A stretch of DNA of 19,531 nucleotides, from positions 1-19,531 of the forward strand of contig CALFSF010000447.1 of assembly GCA_937917025.1 (NCBI GenBank), given 5' to 3'. A program made the translations under genes and the position numbers. Below, one piece after another: positions 1-8,377 of this stretch; the stretch's first letter is position 1; every line of letters begins with the position of its first letter. Below the pieces are notes generated by a model that saw nothing but the letters and a program-made list of their open reading frames with translations, ran no database searches and had not been told where the DNA came from. Source of the DNA: an uncultured Paraburkholderia sp. GTDB taxonomy: Bacteria > Pseudomonadota > Gammaproteobacteria > Burkholderiales > Burkholderiaceae.

Positions 1-1932
1 GGTGCGCACCGTTTCGAGCCCTTTATAGATGACGTCTTCGGAGCCGTCCGGCAGCACCGTCAAACCCGCATAGCGCTTCTTGCTGCCTTCCTCCGCGCCG
101 CGAACCGTAGGCATGAAAAAGCGGCGATAGTGCCGTTCGAACTGGAGTTCAAGCGCGCTTTCGAGTCCAAAGCGCGCCGCGACGTGTTGTTGCCACCACT
201 GCGTAATGTGCGTGACCAGTGTGCGACCGACCTGCGCGGCTTCGTCCTCGGAGTGGGCGTGCCTGAGCCACACGAACATCGAATCGGTATCGCCGTAGAT
301 GACTTCGTAACCCTCTGCCTCGATCAGCTCACGCGTTTTGCGCATGATTTCGTGCCCGCGCATCGTAATCGACGACGCAAGACGCGGATCGAAGAAGCGG
401 CACCCCGTCGATCCCAGCACGCCATAGAACGCGTTCATGATGATTTTCAGCGCCTGAGAGAGCGGCTTGTTCTGCTCGCGTCTCGCCGCTTCGCGTCCTT
501 CCCAGACCTGACTGACGATGGACGGCAGACAGTGCTTGCTGCGAGAAAAGCGGGCGCCCAGGAAACCCGGCACGGAATCGCTGTCATCGGGGTGTTGCAT
601 GCCCTCGACCAGCCCGACCGGATCGATCAGAAACGTGCGGATGATCGATGGATAAAGGCTCTTGTAATCCAGCACGAGCACGGAATCGTAGAGGCCCGGG
701 CGCGAATCCATGACGAGCCCGCCCGGGCTCGCTTGCCCGGCCACGTCGCCCGGGTTGGGCGCGACGAAACCCATGCGATGCATCCGCGGCATGTAGAGAT
801 GCGTGAACGCCGCGACGGATCCGCCGCTACGATCCGCGGCAAGCCCGGTGACGGTGGCGCGTTCGAGCAGGAACGTCAGCAGTTCCGTTCTGGCGAAAAT
901 GCGCGTGACCAGCTCGCAATCCTTGAGGTTGTACTTCGCGAGCGCCGGTTTGTCTTCGTCAAAGCGCCGCTGGATTTCCTCCATGCGCTGATACGGATTG
1001 TCGATGGATTTGCCTTCGCCGAGCACGGATTGCGCGACGTATTCAAGGCTGAACGAAGGAAAGCTCCATGTCGCCGACTTGAGCGCCTCGATGCCGTCGA
1101 TGATCAGGCGTCCGGCGGCACCCGCGAAGAAATGGTTCTTCTGATGACCGTGCTCGCGCCATTCCATGACGCTTGCGCCGCGCCCGAGTCTGAGCGGAAC
1201 GCGATAACGTTCGGCGTGCTCGTGCAATATGCGCAGATCGAACTGGACGAGGTTCCAGCCGATGATCGCATCGGGATCGTGAACGGCGAACCATTCATTG
1301 AGCTTTTCCAGCATCAGCGGCCGGGTCTCGCAGTATTCGAACTGAAAGTCGACGATGCTTGTGTCGCCATTCGCGGGACCGAGCATATACACCTGGCGCT
1401 GACCGCAACCTTCCAGCGCGATCGAATACAGGTCGCCATGAGCGCTGGTTTCGATATCGAGCGACACCAGCCTGAGTTGCGGGCGATAAGCGGGAGATGG
1501 CTTCATCTCGGCGTTCACGAGCATGCCGCTTTCGGTCGCCTCGCCGCTAAACGTGACGGGTGCCGTGATGAATCGCTCCATCATGTAGCGCTCGGGCGGG
1601 AAGATGTCCGCTTCATAGACATCGACACCGCCGTGCCTTAGCCGCTTTTCCAGCGCGCCAAGCTGGCGATAATGCTGGCAATACATCCCCAATACGGGGC
1701 GATGATGAAAATCGACGAGCTCCAGCGGACGCAACTCGACCTGCGATTCACGACGCAATACCGTTTCGGCGCGCTCGCGCTGCTGAGCGGGGATGAATGC
1801 CACCGATGTCTGCGGACGCAGCCGGATGTGACGCGGGCCCGCATCGGTTGCGAGCCAGAACTCGACCTCCGTGCCGGTAGCCGTATCGCGCCAGTGTCGC
1901 GTCAGTAGAAAGCCTTGATGTTGCTCAGTCAA
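1..1932 (-). CDS. polB: DNA polymerase II (family B), N-terminal 644 codons, cut by the left window edge
   Basis: Family B DNA polymerase with 3'-5' proofreading exonuclease, used in repair and replication restart. The translation follows E. coli PolB closely from its N-terminus (FLLTRHWRDTATGTEVEFWL). The exonuclease motif SLDIET has acidic residues D159 and E161. Polymerase motif A, DYKSLYPSII, begins at D422; motif B is the NAFYGVLG stretch; motif C, YGDTDS, has D548 and D550. The fragment ends in KGLETVRT, leaving roughly 140 residues of the usual ~780 outside the window. The start is TTG at 1932: an in-frame TGA lies at 1951-1953, no ATG or GTG lies between, and AAAGG sits about 6 nt upstream. 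The upstream neighbour, an MFS gene, is divergent. E. coli polB is SOS-controlled, but I could not see a CTGT-N8-ACAG LexA box in the 270-bp spacer. Confidence 0.96.
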   Translation of the reverse strand, partial: MTEQHQGFLLTRHWRDTATGTEVEFWLATDAGPRHIRLRPQTSVAFIPAQQRERAETVLRRESQVELRPLELVDFHHRPVLGMYCQHYRQLGALEKRLRHGGVDVYEADIFPPERYMMERFITAPVTFSGEATESGMLVNAEMKPSPAYRPQLRLVSLDIETSAHGDLYSIALEGCGQRQVYMLGPANGDTSIVDFQFEYCETRPLMLEKLNEWFAVHDPDAIIGWNLVQFDLRILHEHAERYRVPLRLGRGASVMEWREHGHQKNHFFAGAAGRLIIDGIEALKSATWSFPSFSLEYVAQSVLGEGKSIDNPYQRMEEIQRRFDEDKPALAKYNLKDCELVTRIFARTELLTFLLERATVTGLAADRSGGSVAAFTHLYMPRMHRMGFVAPNPGDVAGQASPGGLVMDSRPGLYDSVLVLDYKSLYPSIIRTFLIDPVGLVEGMQHPDDSDSVPGFLGARFSRSKHCLPSIVSQVWEGREAARREQNKPLSQALKIIMNAFYGVLGSTGCRFFDPRLASSITMRGHEIMRKTRELIEAEGYEVIYGDTDSMFVWLRHAHSEDEAAQVGRTLVTHITQWWQQHVAARFGLESALELQFERHYRRFFMPTVRGAEEGSKKRYAGLTVLPDGSEDVIYKGLETVRT

Positions 1933-2205
1933 ACGATCGCCTTTGGGTGCTCATCTCTCGGGGCGATTTTACTGTCTGCGCGGTTTCGGCGTGGTCGATT
2001 TCCTGCTGTACCGTCCGTCGTGTCCGAGGGGAGGGAAGGCTGAGCCGCGGCAGCCCTGTTTGTGGGGAAAATCACGATGTTCGAACCGTTCGGGGGCGCT
2101 CGCCGCTAGAATGCTGCCGAACCTTGTGCCCGGCGGTGCACGCGCTCATCGCACGCGTGCGCAGTGAAAAGCCCGCTCAAGACCGGCCTTACTCTGGAGA
2201 CAAGA
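1933..2205. other. Divergent intergenic region between polB and the MFS gene
   Basis: This spacer must hold the promoters of polB (-) and the MFS gene (+). On the + strand a TAGAAT hexamer at 2107-2112 matches the -10 consensus at five of six positions, but no acceptable -35 lies 16-18 bp upstream, so I do not call a promoter. Short frames here (for example from 1943 and 1947) show no family resemblance and look spurious. Confidence 0.5.
2196..2199 (+). promoter_or_regulatory. Shine-Dalgarno deciding the MFS start
   Basis: GGAG six bases before ATG 2206. It favours this start over the longer GTG frame beginning at 2164. Confidence 0.7.
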
Positions 2206-3645
2206 ATGGTAACCCCTGAACAGGATCGGGCCGCCGCGCACGCGGCGGCTTCCGGTGAATCCGCCGCCCTCGCCATCGACGCCGGCACCATTTCCGCGCG
2301 TCTGGACCGGCTGCCCGCGACGCGTTCCATCTGGAAGCTCGTCGTTCTGCTAAGCCTTGGCTTTTTCTTTGAACTGTACGATCTGCTTTATAGCGGCTAC
2401 GTGGCGCCCGGGCTCGTCAGGAGCGGCCTGCTGACCGCCACGACGCACGGCCTCTTTGGCACGACCGGTGTCGCAAGTTTTATCGCCGCGCTATTCGCGG
2501 GCCTCTTTGTCGGCACGATCGCCTGCGGCTTTCTTGCCGACCGCTTTGGGCGCCGCGCAATCTTCACCTGGTCGCTTCTCTGGTACACGGTGGCCAACGT
2601 CATCATGGCGTTCCAGGAGACGGCGCTCGGGTTGAACGTCTGGCGTTTCATCGCGGGTGTGGGTATTGGCGTCGAACTCGTGACGATCGGCACGTACATT
2701 GCCGAACTGGTGCCGAGGCAGATTCGCGGCCGGGCGTTCGCCTGCGAGCAGGCGGTCGGCTTTACGGCCGTACCGATCGTCGCGTTTCTCGCGTATCTGC
2801 TGGTGCCGCATGCTTTCTTCGGGCTCGACGGCTGGCGCTGGGTCGTGCTGATCGGCGCGCACGGCGCGCTCTTCGTGTGGTGGATTCGCCGCGCGTTGCC
2901 CGAGAGCCCGCGATGGCTCGCGCAGCAGGGGCGTCTCGACGAAGCCAACCGTGTGATGACCGCGCTCGAAGCCAGGGTACAGGCCGAATACGGGCGGCCT
3001 TTGCCGCCGCCGGAACCGGTCGTTGCGATGCCGGAACGCGGGCGGTTCCGCGATATGTGGGTGCCGCCGTACCGTTCGCGCACGTTGATGATGGTGATCT
3101 TCAACGTATTCCAGACGGTGGGATTCTATGGTTTCGCCAACTGGGTGCCGACGCTGCTGATCAAACAGGGCATCACGATCACGACGAGTCTGCTGTATTC
3201 GAGCATCATCGCGCTGGCTGCGCCGCTGGGACCTGTGATCGGGCTGGCGATTGCGGACCGTTTCGAGCGCAAGAGTGTGATCGTGGTGACGGCGGGGGCG
3301 ATCATGGTGTGCGGGTTGTGGTTCAGCCAGGTGTCGAATGCGCTGTTGCTGGTGGGCCTTGGCGTGTGCCTGACGCTCGCAAGCAACATCATGTCGTACA
3401 GCTATCACGCGTACCAGACCGAGCTGTTCCCGACGAGTATCCGTGCGCGCGCGGTCGGCTTTGTCTATTCGTGGAGCCGGTTCTCCGCGATCTTTACCGC
3501 GTTCCTGATCGCAGCTGCGTTGCGGCAGTTTGGTTCGACCGGTGTGTTCGTGCTGATCGCCGGCGCGATGCTGATCGTCATGGCGGCGATTGGATTGATG
3601 GGCCCGCGCACGAAGGGCCGTGCGCTTGAAGCAATTTCACGCTGA
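2206..3645 (+). CDS. MFS transporter, sugar-porter-like (12 TM), substrate unknown
   Basis: A 479-residue inner-membrane secondary transporter of the major facilitator superfamily. After a soluble N-terminus of about 40 residues come twelve hydrophobic segments in two halves. The inter-TM2/3 signature is D112-R-F-G-R-R117, with a degenerate copy in the second half (D351-R-F-E-R-K356). PESPRW at 232-237, just after TM6, is typical of the sugar-porter/organic-acid branch. The central loop is hydrophilic. I chose the ATG at 2206 because GGAG (2196-2199) sits 6 nt upstream; a GTG at 2164 would add 14 residues but has no Shine-Dalgarno. The gene stands alone, divergent from polB and convergent with the DUF2891 gene. 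The sequence does not fix the substrate; resemblance is to metabolite/sugar:proton symporters of the NaiP/YdjK kind. Confidence 0.9.
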   Translation: MVTPEQDRAAAHAAASGESAALAIDAGTISARLDRLPATRSIWKLVVLLSLGFFFELYDLLYSGYVAPGLVRSGLLTATTHGLFGTTGVASFIAALFAGLFVGTIACGFLADRFGRRAIFTWSLLWYTVANVIMAFQETALGLNVWRFIAGVGIGVELVTIGTYIAELVPRQIRGRAFACEQAVGFTAVPIVAFLAYLLVPHAFFGLDGWRWVVLIGAHGALFVWWIRRALPESPRWLAQQGRLDEANRVMTALEARVQAEYGRPLPPPEPVVAMPERGRFRDMWVPPYRSRTLMMVIFNVFQTVGFYGFANWVPTLLIKQGITITTSLLYSSIIALAAPLGPVIGLAIADRFERKSVIVVTAGAIMVCGLWFSQVSNALLLVGLGVCLTLASNIMSYSYHAYQTELFPTSIRARAVGFVYSWSRFSAIFTAFLIAAALRQFGSTGVFVLIAGAMLIVMAAIGLMGPRTKGRALEAISR

Positions 3646-3662
3646 ACCGGACGATCCCGGGA

Positions 3663-3690
3663 GGGACCGTCCACGTGGACGTGGCGTCCC
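3663..3690. terminator. Possible bidirectional hairpin between convergent genes
   Basis: The 46-bp gap between the convergent MFS and DUF2891 stop codons contains the perfect 14-bp palindrome CGTCCACGTGGACG (3668-3681). It is enclosed by GGGAC (3663-3667) and GTCCC (3686-3690). The nested stem is placed where a bidirectional terminator would be, but no T-run follows on either strand, so intrinsic termination is unproven. It could instead be a protein-binding site. Confidence 0.35.
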
Positions 3691-3691
3691 C

Positions 3692-4702
3692 TCAAGCCTC
3701 GAGCGCCAGTAGCGCGAACGTCGCGAGCCAGTGTTCGCCCATGTAGTCGCCTGCGACGTGATTCAGCGCGGCCGCCAGATGGGTATCGGCCGCTTCGAGG
3801 AGGACGGTGGCGCGTGCATCGCCCGAAGGGAGTGCCCGCGCGATCGAGCGTTGACACCACGCGCGGCTGAGATTCAAGCCATCGAGGTGCGCGATCTTTC
3901 CGTCGGTACGGTCTGTCACCGTGGCCGGTATGAAGAGTGTCGCGGGCTTGCGCGCGGCAATCTCCGGCAGAAAGCGCGTGAACCACGCGACGAATTCCTC
4001 CGGGGGCAACACGCGTCGCATCAATGCGGCCTCCATCAGCGACGGCGACAGGAACTCATCACCCGACGGCTCCCACGCCTGGCACGCGGCGTCTTCCAGA
4101 TACCACCGTTTCGACGTGTCGGAGATCAGCCCGGCGAGCGGCCGATGGCCTGTCTGCCGTGCGAAATCGAGCGCAAGCGAAAGTGCAAATGCCGTGTTGA
4201 AATGCGTGCCGACACGCAACGGATACGTCGATTTCGGCAGAAATTCCTCGAAGCGCTCGACAAATGCCCGGGTGAGCGGCGCGATCGTCGTGGCCCAGAT
4301 CGAGGCCTGCGGCAAGTTCATCGCGTGTAGCTGCGCCGCGAGTGCAAGCAGCCAGCCCCAGCCATACGGACGCTCGAAACCGCGGTTGTGCGGCAGATCG
4401 AGATAGGCCATCTCGCCCGCGACGTTCGCCGCGGTGAAATGCGCGTCGACGACCGCGATGATGTGCTTCGCTTCGGGCAGGTCAGGGAAGCGGTCGATCA
4501 ATCTCAGCACGAGCCAGTAACCGTGTACGCACGAATGCCAGTCGTAGCTGCCATAGAAAATCGGATGAAGTGCGCGCGGCCCTTGCACATCCTGTGGGCC
4601 GGCCAGCGAATGGGTGAGCTTGTTTGGATATTCTCGCGTCAGGTGATCGAGCGCCAGCGTTGCGAATTTTGATGCGATAGCAGAAGTGAGTTGAGTGGTC
4701 AT
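3692..4702 (-). CDS. DUF2891 domain-containing protein
   Basis: A protein of about 336 residues that matches the DUF2891 family, whose function is unknown to me. Recognisable conserved stretches are the N-terminal HPIFYGSYDWHSCVHGYW, the LPHNRGFERPYGWGW block in the middle, and a C-terminal LSRAWC followed by HVAGDYMGEHW near the end. Conserved His, Asp, Trp and Glu in these blocks, and a helix-rich pattern, recall alpha/alpha-barrel glycoside enzymes; that is only an inference. There is no signal peptide or membrane segment. I prefer the ATG at 4702, preceded by GGTGGA. The ATG at 4732 would add ten residues, lacks a Shine-Dalgarno, and lies in the loop of a small hairpin (GCCTGC 4725-4730 / GCAGGC 4736-4741). 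The gene is monocistronic and convergent with the MFS gene. Confidence 0.85.
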   Translation of the reverse strand: MTTQLTSAIASKFATLALDHLTREYPNKLTHSLAGPQDVQGPRALHPIFYGSYDWHSCVHGYWLVLRLIDRFPDLPEAKHIIAVVDAHFTAANVAGEMAYLDLPHNRGFERPYGWGWLLALAAQLHAMNLPQASIWATTIAPLTRAFVERFEEFLPKSTYPLRVGTHFNTAFALSLALDFARQTGHRPLAGLISDTSKRWYLEDAACQAWEPSGDEFLSPSLMEAALMRRVLPPEEFVAWFTRFLPEIAARKPATLFIPATVTDRTDGKIAHLDGLNLSRAWCQRSIARALPSGDARATVLLEAADTHLAAALNHVAGDYMGEHWLATFALLALEA

Positions 4703-4862
4703 CGGTCCACCAGCAAAAGCGTTAGCCTGCATTGTGCAGGCACGTAATGATTGTGCCTCGATTACATCCCGCGTGTAGAAGGCGTATGCAAAAAATTGCG
4801 TTCCCAGTCATCGGTGCATCGCACGAGATACTCCGATGCGCGGGAGCCTGATTGGACTGCTG

Positions 4863-6287
4863 TCACGAAAGACCCAGTTGTCGTGCGGTTGCGTCGATGG
4901 CTTTCCTTGCCTTCGAGATGACTTCATCGATTTCTTCCCGGGTGATCACGAGCGGCGGCGAAAGCAGCATCCGGTCGCCCGTTGCGCGCATGATCAGGCC
5001 GCCGTTGAAACAGAAGTCACGGCAAATCGCGCCCACGTCGCCGCCGTTTTCGAAGCGCTCGCGCGTTTTGGGTTGCCGGGCGAGCTGAATGCCGGCCACG
5101 AGACCCGCACCCGAAATATCGCCCACGATCGGGTGATTCGCGAATGCTTCGCGCAGACGCGTCTGGAAGTAAGGCCCTGTTTCGTTCTTTACGCGCTCGA
5201 TGATCTTTTCGTCGCGCAGCAGCTTCAGGTTCGCGACCGCGACGGCAGCGGCAACCGGATGACCCGAGTAAGTCAGGCCATGATTGAAGTCGCCGTTTTC
5301 GATGATCGCTTTGGCAACGCGGTCATGCAGGCCGACGGCGCCCATCGGCACATAGCCGCTTGTCAGGCCTTTGGCGAGCGTGATCAGGTCCGGCTCGAAA
5401 CCGAAGTGCTGATGCGCGAACCATTCGCCGGTGCGCCCAAAACCGCCGATTACCTCGTCGGCGACAAGCAGGATGTCGTATTGGCGGCAAATGCGCTGGA
5501 TTTCCGGCCAGTAAGTGGACGGCGGAAAGATCACGCCCCCCGCCCCCTGGAAAGGCTCACCGATAAACGCCGCGACGTTGTCGGCGCCGAGTTCGAGAAT
5601 CTTCGTTTCGAGTTGGCGCGCGCGTTCCAGACCGAACGCTTCGGGCGTCATGGCGCCACCTTCGCCAAACCAGTAAGGCTGGTCGACATGCACGATGTGC
5701 CCGACCTGCGACGGCATCTGTTCGTGCATGTAACCCATGCCGCCCAGCGTGCCGCCGGCAATGGTCGAACCGTGATAGCTGTTCTTGCGCGAAACGACGT
5801 ACTTCTTCTGCTTCATGCCTTGCGTCGCCCAGTATCGATGGACGATGCGCAGCACGGTGTCGTTACCTTCCGAGCCGCTGTTGCAGTAGAAGAAGTGGTT
5901 AAACGGCTCGGGCGTCACTTCCGCCAGTAACGCGGACAGTTCGATTACCGGTGGATGCGTCGTCTTGAAGAACGTGTTGTAGAACGGCAGTTCCTGCATC
6001 TGCCGGTATGCCGCATCCGCAAGCTCGCGGCGCCCGTAGCCGACGTTCACGCACCACAAGCCCGCCATGCCGTCGATGATCCTGTTGCCGTCGGAGTCCC
6101 ACAGGTAGACGCCTTTGGCCTTCACGATCACGCGGCTGCCGGCGCGATTGAGCGACCCCATATCCGAGAACGGATGAATGTGATGGGCGGCGTCGAGCGT
6201 ACGGTATTCAGCGGTGGTGCGTTGCCGCGCGGCCTGTGCGCTCACTACGGGTTGCACATACGCGATGTCTTCAGTTCTGTCACTCAT
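4863..6287 (-). CDS. spuC: Class III (omega) aminotransferase, putrescine-pyruvate transaminase type
   Basis: A 474-residue PLP-dependent fold-type I aminotransferase, expected to move the amino group of putrescine or a related polyamine to pyruvate in the cytoplasm. The N-terminal LDAAHHIHPFSD block is typical of SpuC-like enzymes. The cofactor phosphate-binding motif is SGSEGND (137-143), the pyridine-binding Asp is D277 in VADEV, and the Schiff-base lysine is K306 in LAKGLTSGY. The start at ATG 6287 is set by GGAGG four bases upstream; the frame stays open to 6350 but has no ribosome site there. The gene lies 29 nt downstream of the glutamine-synthetase-like gene on the same strand, so the two are probably co-transcribed. 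That pairing is the reason for reading it as a polyamine rather than a beta-alanine or GABA transaminase; the exact amine specificity is inferred. Confidence 0.9.
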   Translation of the reverse strand: MSDRTEDIAYVQPVVSAQAARQRTTAEYRTLDAAHHIHPFSDMGSLNRAGSRVIVKAKGVYLWDSDGNRIIDGMAGLWCVNVGYGRRELADAAYRQMQELPFYNTFFKTTHPPVIELSALLAEVTPEPFNHFFYCNSGSEGNDTVLRIVHRYWATQGMKQKKYVVSRKNSYHGSTIAGGTLGGMGYMHEQMPSQVGHIVHVDQPYWFGEGGAMTPEAFGLERARQLETKILELGADNVAAFIGEPFQGAGGVIFPPSTYWPEIQRICRQYDILLVADEVIGGFGRTGEWFAHQHFGFEPDLITLAKGLTSGYVPMGAVGLHDRVAKAIIENGDFNHGLTYSGHPVAAAVAVANLKLLRDEKIIERVKNETGPYFQTRLREAFANHPIVGDISGAGLVAGIQLARQPKTRERFENGGDVGAICRDFCFNGGLIMRATGDRMLLSPPLVITREEIDEVISKARKAIDATARQLGLS

Positions 6288-6291
6288 GTTG

Positions 6292-6296
6292 CCTCC
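6292..6296 (-). promoter_or_regulatory. Shine-Dalgarno deciding the spuC start
   Basis: GGAGG on the minus strand, four bases before ATG 6287. It rules out the 21-residue N-terminal extension of the open frame. Confidence 0.8.
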
Positions 6297-6316
6297 AGAT
6301 TGTTGCTTTCCCCGTT

Positions 6317-7651
6317 CTAGACGTGCAGCAGCAAATGCCTGCGTTCCCATGAACTGATCACGCGGAAGAACGCTTCGTACTCGGTTTCCTTAAGCGCGAG
6401 AAACGCTTTCACGAACTTGTCGCCGAGAATTTCCGACAGCGGCTCGCATGCGCCCATCAGCGTGAGCCCTTCTTCAAGGTTGCGTGGCAGCTGGTATGGC
6501 AGCGCGTAGCCGTCGCTCGACAGCGGTCGGGTCGGCGTCAGGCGTTGCGTCATCCCGAGGTAGCCGGCGGCAAGCGTCGCTGCGATCGCAAGATACGGAT
6601 TGCAGTCGACGCCTGGAATGCGGTTCTCGATACGCCGCGCGGCAGGCCGCGAATGCGGAATGCGAAAGCCCACGGTACGATTGTCGTAACCCCACTGCAC
6701 GTTGATCGGTGCGGCCATGAAGCGCGAAAGGCGGCGATACGAATTGATGTACGGCGCGAAAATCGGCATTAACGCGGGCGTGTATTTCTGCAGCCCCGCG
6801 ATGTAGCTGTCGAAGAGGGCGGTCGGCTTGCCATCAGCGCTGGCGAAGATGTTCTGGCCGCTCTCTTCGTCGACGATGCTTTGATGCATGTGCATCGCCG
6901 ATCCCGGTTCGCCTTCCATCGGCTTGGCCATGAACGTCGCATACATCTTGTGACGCAATGCCGCTTCACGCACCGTACGCTTGAACAGAAACACGCTGTC
7001 GGCCAGCTTGAGCGGATCGCCGTGCATGAAGTTGATTTCCATCTGCGCGGCACCGACTTCGTGAATCAGCGTGTCGACTTCCAGTTCCTGGATGTCGCAA
7101 TACTCGTAGATGTCTTCGAAGAGCGGATCGAACTCGTTGACCGCTTCGATCGAATACGACTGACGTCCCGTTTCCGCACGGCCGGTCCGGCCGACCGGCG
7201 GCTGCAGCGGCAGATCCGGATCCTTGTTCATGTCGACCAGATAGAACTCCAGTTCCGGTGCGATGACCGGTTTCCAGCCTCTCGCCTTGTAAAGTTCGAG
7301 CACGCGACGCAGCACGCGGCGCGGTGAAATGGCAACCGGAGTGCCGTCGAAATGGACGCAGTCGTGAATCACCTGCGCGGTGGGGTCGACTGCCCACGGG
7401 ATGATGCGGATCGTCGAGGGATCGGGGACGCACACCATGTCGGGATCGGTCACGCCAGTCAGGGTCCCGTCTTCCGGGTATTCGCCCGTGACGGTCTGGA
7501 TCATCACCGCTTGCGGCAGGCGCATCGATTCGCCGGATTCGAACTTGCTGCGCGGAATGATCTTGCCGCGCGCGATGCCCGCCATATCGGGAATGATCGC
7601 TTCGATCTCGGTGATGTGGTGCTTCTTTAGAAACTCATCGATGTCATGCAT
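6317..7651 (-). CDS. puuA: Glutamine synthetase family protein, probable gamma-glutamylpolyamine synthetase
   Basis: A 444-residue ATP-dependent ligase of the glutamine synthetase fold. It opens with MHDIDEFLKKH and the beta-grasp DMAGIARGK region, then the catalytic domain: metal/substrate glutamates in PELEFYL (E133, E135), EINFMHGDP (205-213), the HMH motif (H254, H256) in GSAMHMHQS, NRTVGFRIP (324-332) and the arginine/glutamate loop RRIENRIPG. It is shorter than housekeeping GlnA (~470) and has the length of the PuuA/SpuI group, which glutamylates putrescine or spermidine as the first step of polyamine catabolism. A SpuC-like transaminase follows after 29 nt. ATG 7651 has only a weak purine stretch (GAGAGA) before it but matches the family N-terminus. 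Upstream in-frame ATGs would add alanine-rich sequence unlike the family. The equivalent Pseudomonas name is spuI; polyamine specificity is inferred from context. Confidence 0.88.
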   Translation of the reverse strand: MHDIDEFLKKHHITEIEAIIPDMAGIARGKIIPRSKFESGESMRLPQAVMIQTVTGEYPEDGTLTGVTDPDMVCVPDPSTIRIIPWAVDPTAQVIHDCVHFDGTPVAISPRRVLRRVLELYKARGWKPVIAPELEFYLVDMNKDPDLPLQPPVGRTGRAETGRQSYSIEAVNEFDPLFEDIYEYCDIQELEVDTLIHEVGAAQMEINFMHGDPLKLADSVFLFKRTVREAALRHKMYATFMAKPMEGEPGSAMHMHQSIVDEESGQNIFASADGKPTALFDSYIAGLQKYTPALMPIFAPYINSYRRLSRFMAAPINVQWGYDNRTVGFRIPHSRPAARRIENRIPGVDCNPYLAIAATLAAGYLGMTQRLTPTRPLSSDGYALPYQLPRNLEEGLTLMGACEPLSEILGDKFVKAFLALKETEYEAFFRVISSWERRHLLLHV

Positions 7652-7948
7652 GATTTTCTCTCTGTTTGCCTGCGCGGCCGGTTGAGCGTTCATTGCTGCC
7701 CACGCTGTTGTGGCCGATGCCGCTGCAAGAAGACCGTCCGCAGCGTGAGCGCTTTGGTGCTCCGTGTACACGCGGCACGATTCCGCAGCCGTGCGCGAGC
7801 GCGCGAAGCCGCAGGTGGTGCATGAGGCGACGATGTAGGACGGACTACGCCGCCCGTGTCGTTCGTTCGGCAAACGGTTCGATCCGGTTCGTGGCAAGCG
7901 ACGCGGGCTACAGACGGCCGAATGCGGGCGAACGCGCGATGCGACAAC

Positions 7949-7970
7949 GCAAGCGCCAACGCCAACGCCA
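7949..7970. repeat. Short tandem hexamer repeat
   Basis: About three and a half imperfect copies of a CGCCAA unit, the first beginning CGCAAG. Too short to classify; probably a slippage-type microsatellite in non-coding DNA. Confidence 0.5.
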
Positions 7971-8330
7971 ACGAACGAATCGAATGGTTAGAAAGAGGGG
8001 GGCGCTACGGCAGCAGCGACGCGACTTCGTCGGTGCGAACCGCGATGAATGCGCGTGCCGAAATGGCGTTGCGACGTCGAACGGAACGGCGGGAAAGGAT
8101 TGTGAAGACGGACAGAAAACGGCGAAGCGTGAAGCTGCCGTGGCTGCCGTCGGCGATGGGGCGGTCAGTGCGAGAAACGCTCGCATGCTGACTTCGATTC
8201 CACCTCACCGAAGGAACTCGGACTCTCACGATTACACTCGACTGGACAGCGTTGAAATATCGAGCGCCTCGCTCCGCCAAACGTAACAGCGCTTAAAGAA
8301 AGCGGGACGCCGGTCATTCGTGCATCCGGT

Positions 8331-8377
8331 TGCGAACCGCGGCTCGCGAGTTCGCAGGCCACCTCGTTGTGGCCTGC
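8331..8377. repeat. Two overlapping, mutually exclusive hairpins
   Basis: Hairpin 1 pairs TGCGAAC (8331-8337) with GTTCGCA (8350-8356) and CGCG (8338-8341) with CGCG (8345-8348), around a GCT loop with one bulged A. Hairpin 2 is a perfect 9-bp stem, GCAGGCCAC (8354-8362) with GTGGCCTGC (8369-8377), around a six-base loop. They share bases 8354-8356, so the complete stems compete. No T-run follows on either strand. They lie about 120 nt past the ankyrin stop codon on the minus strand. Confidence 0.55.

Noticed and set aside
130..1641. A 503-codon frame on the plus strand.
   Set aside because: It is antisense to polB, whose minus-strand translation matches DNA polymerase II motif by motif.
8005..8280. 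A 91-codon minus-strand frame in the same gap.
   Set aside because: Arg/Ser-rich, with no family resemblance or Shine-Dalgarno. It competes with three other overlapping frames of the same quality.
7666..8286. A 206-codon plus-strand frame upstream of the glutamine-synthetase gene.
   Set aside because: Arg/Gln-rich low-complexity translation, part of it from the tandem hexamers, with no ribosome site and overlap with other equally poor frames.
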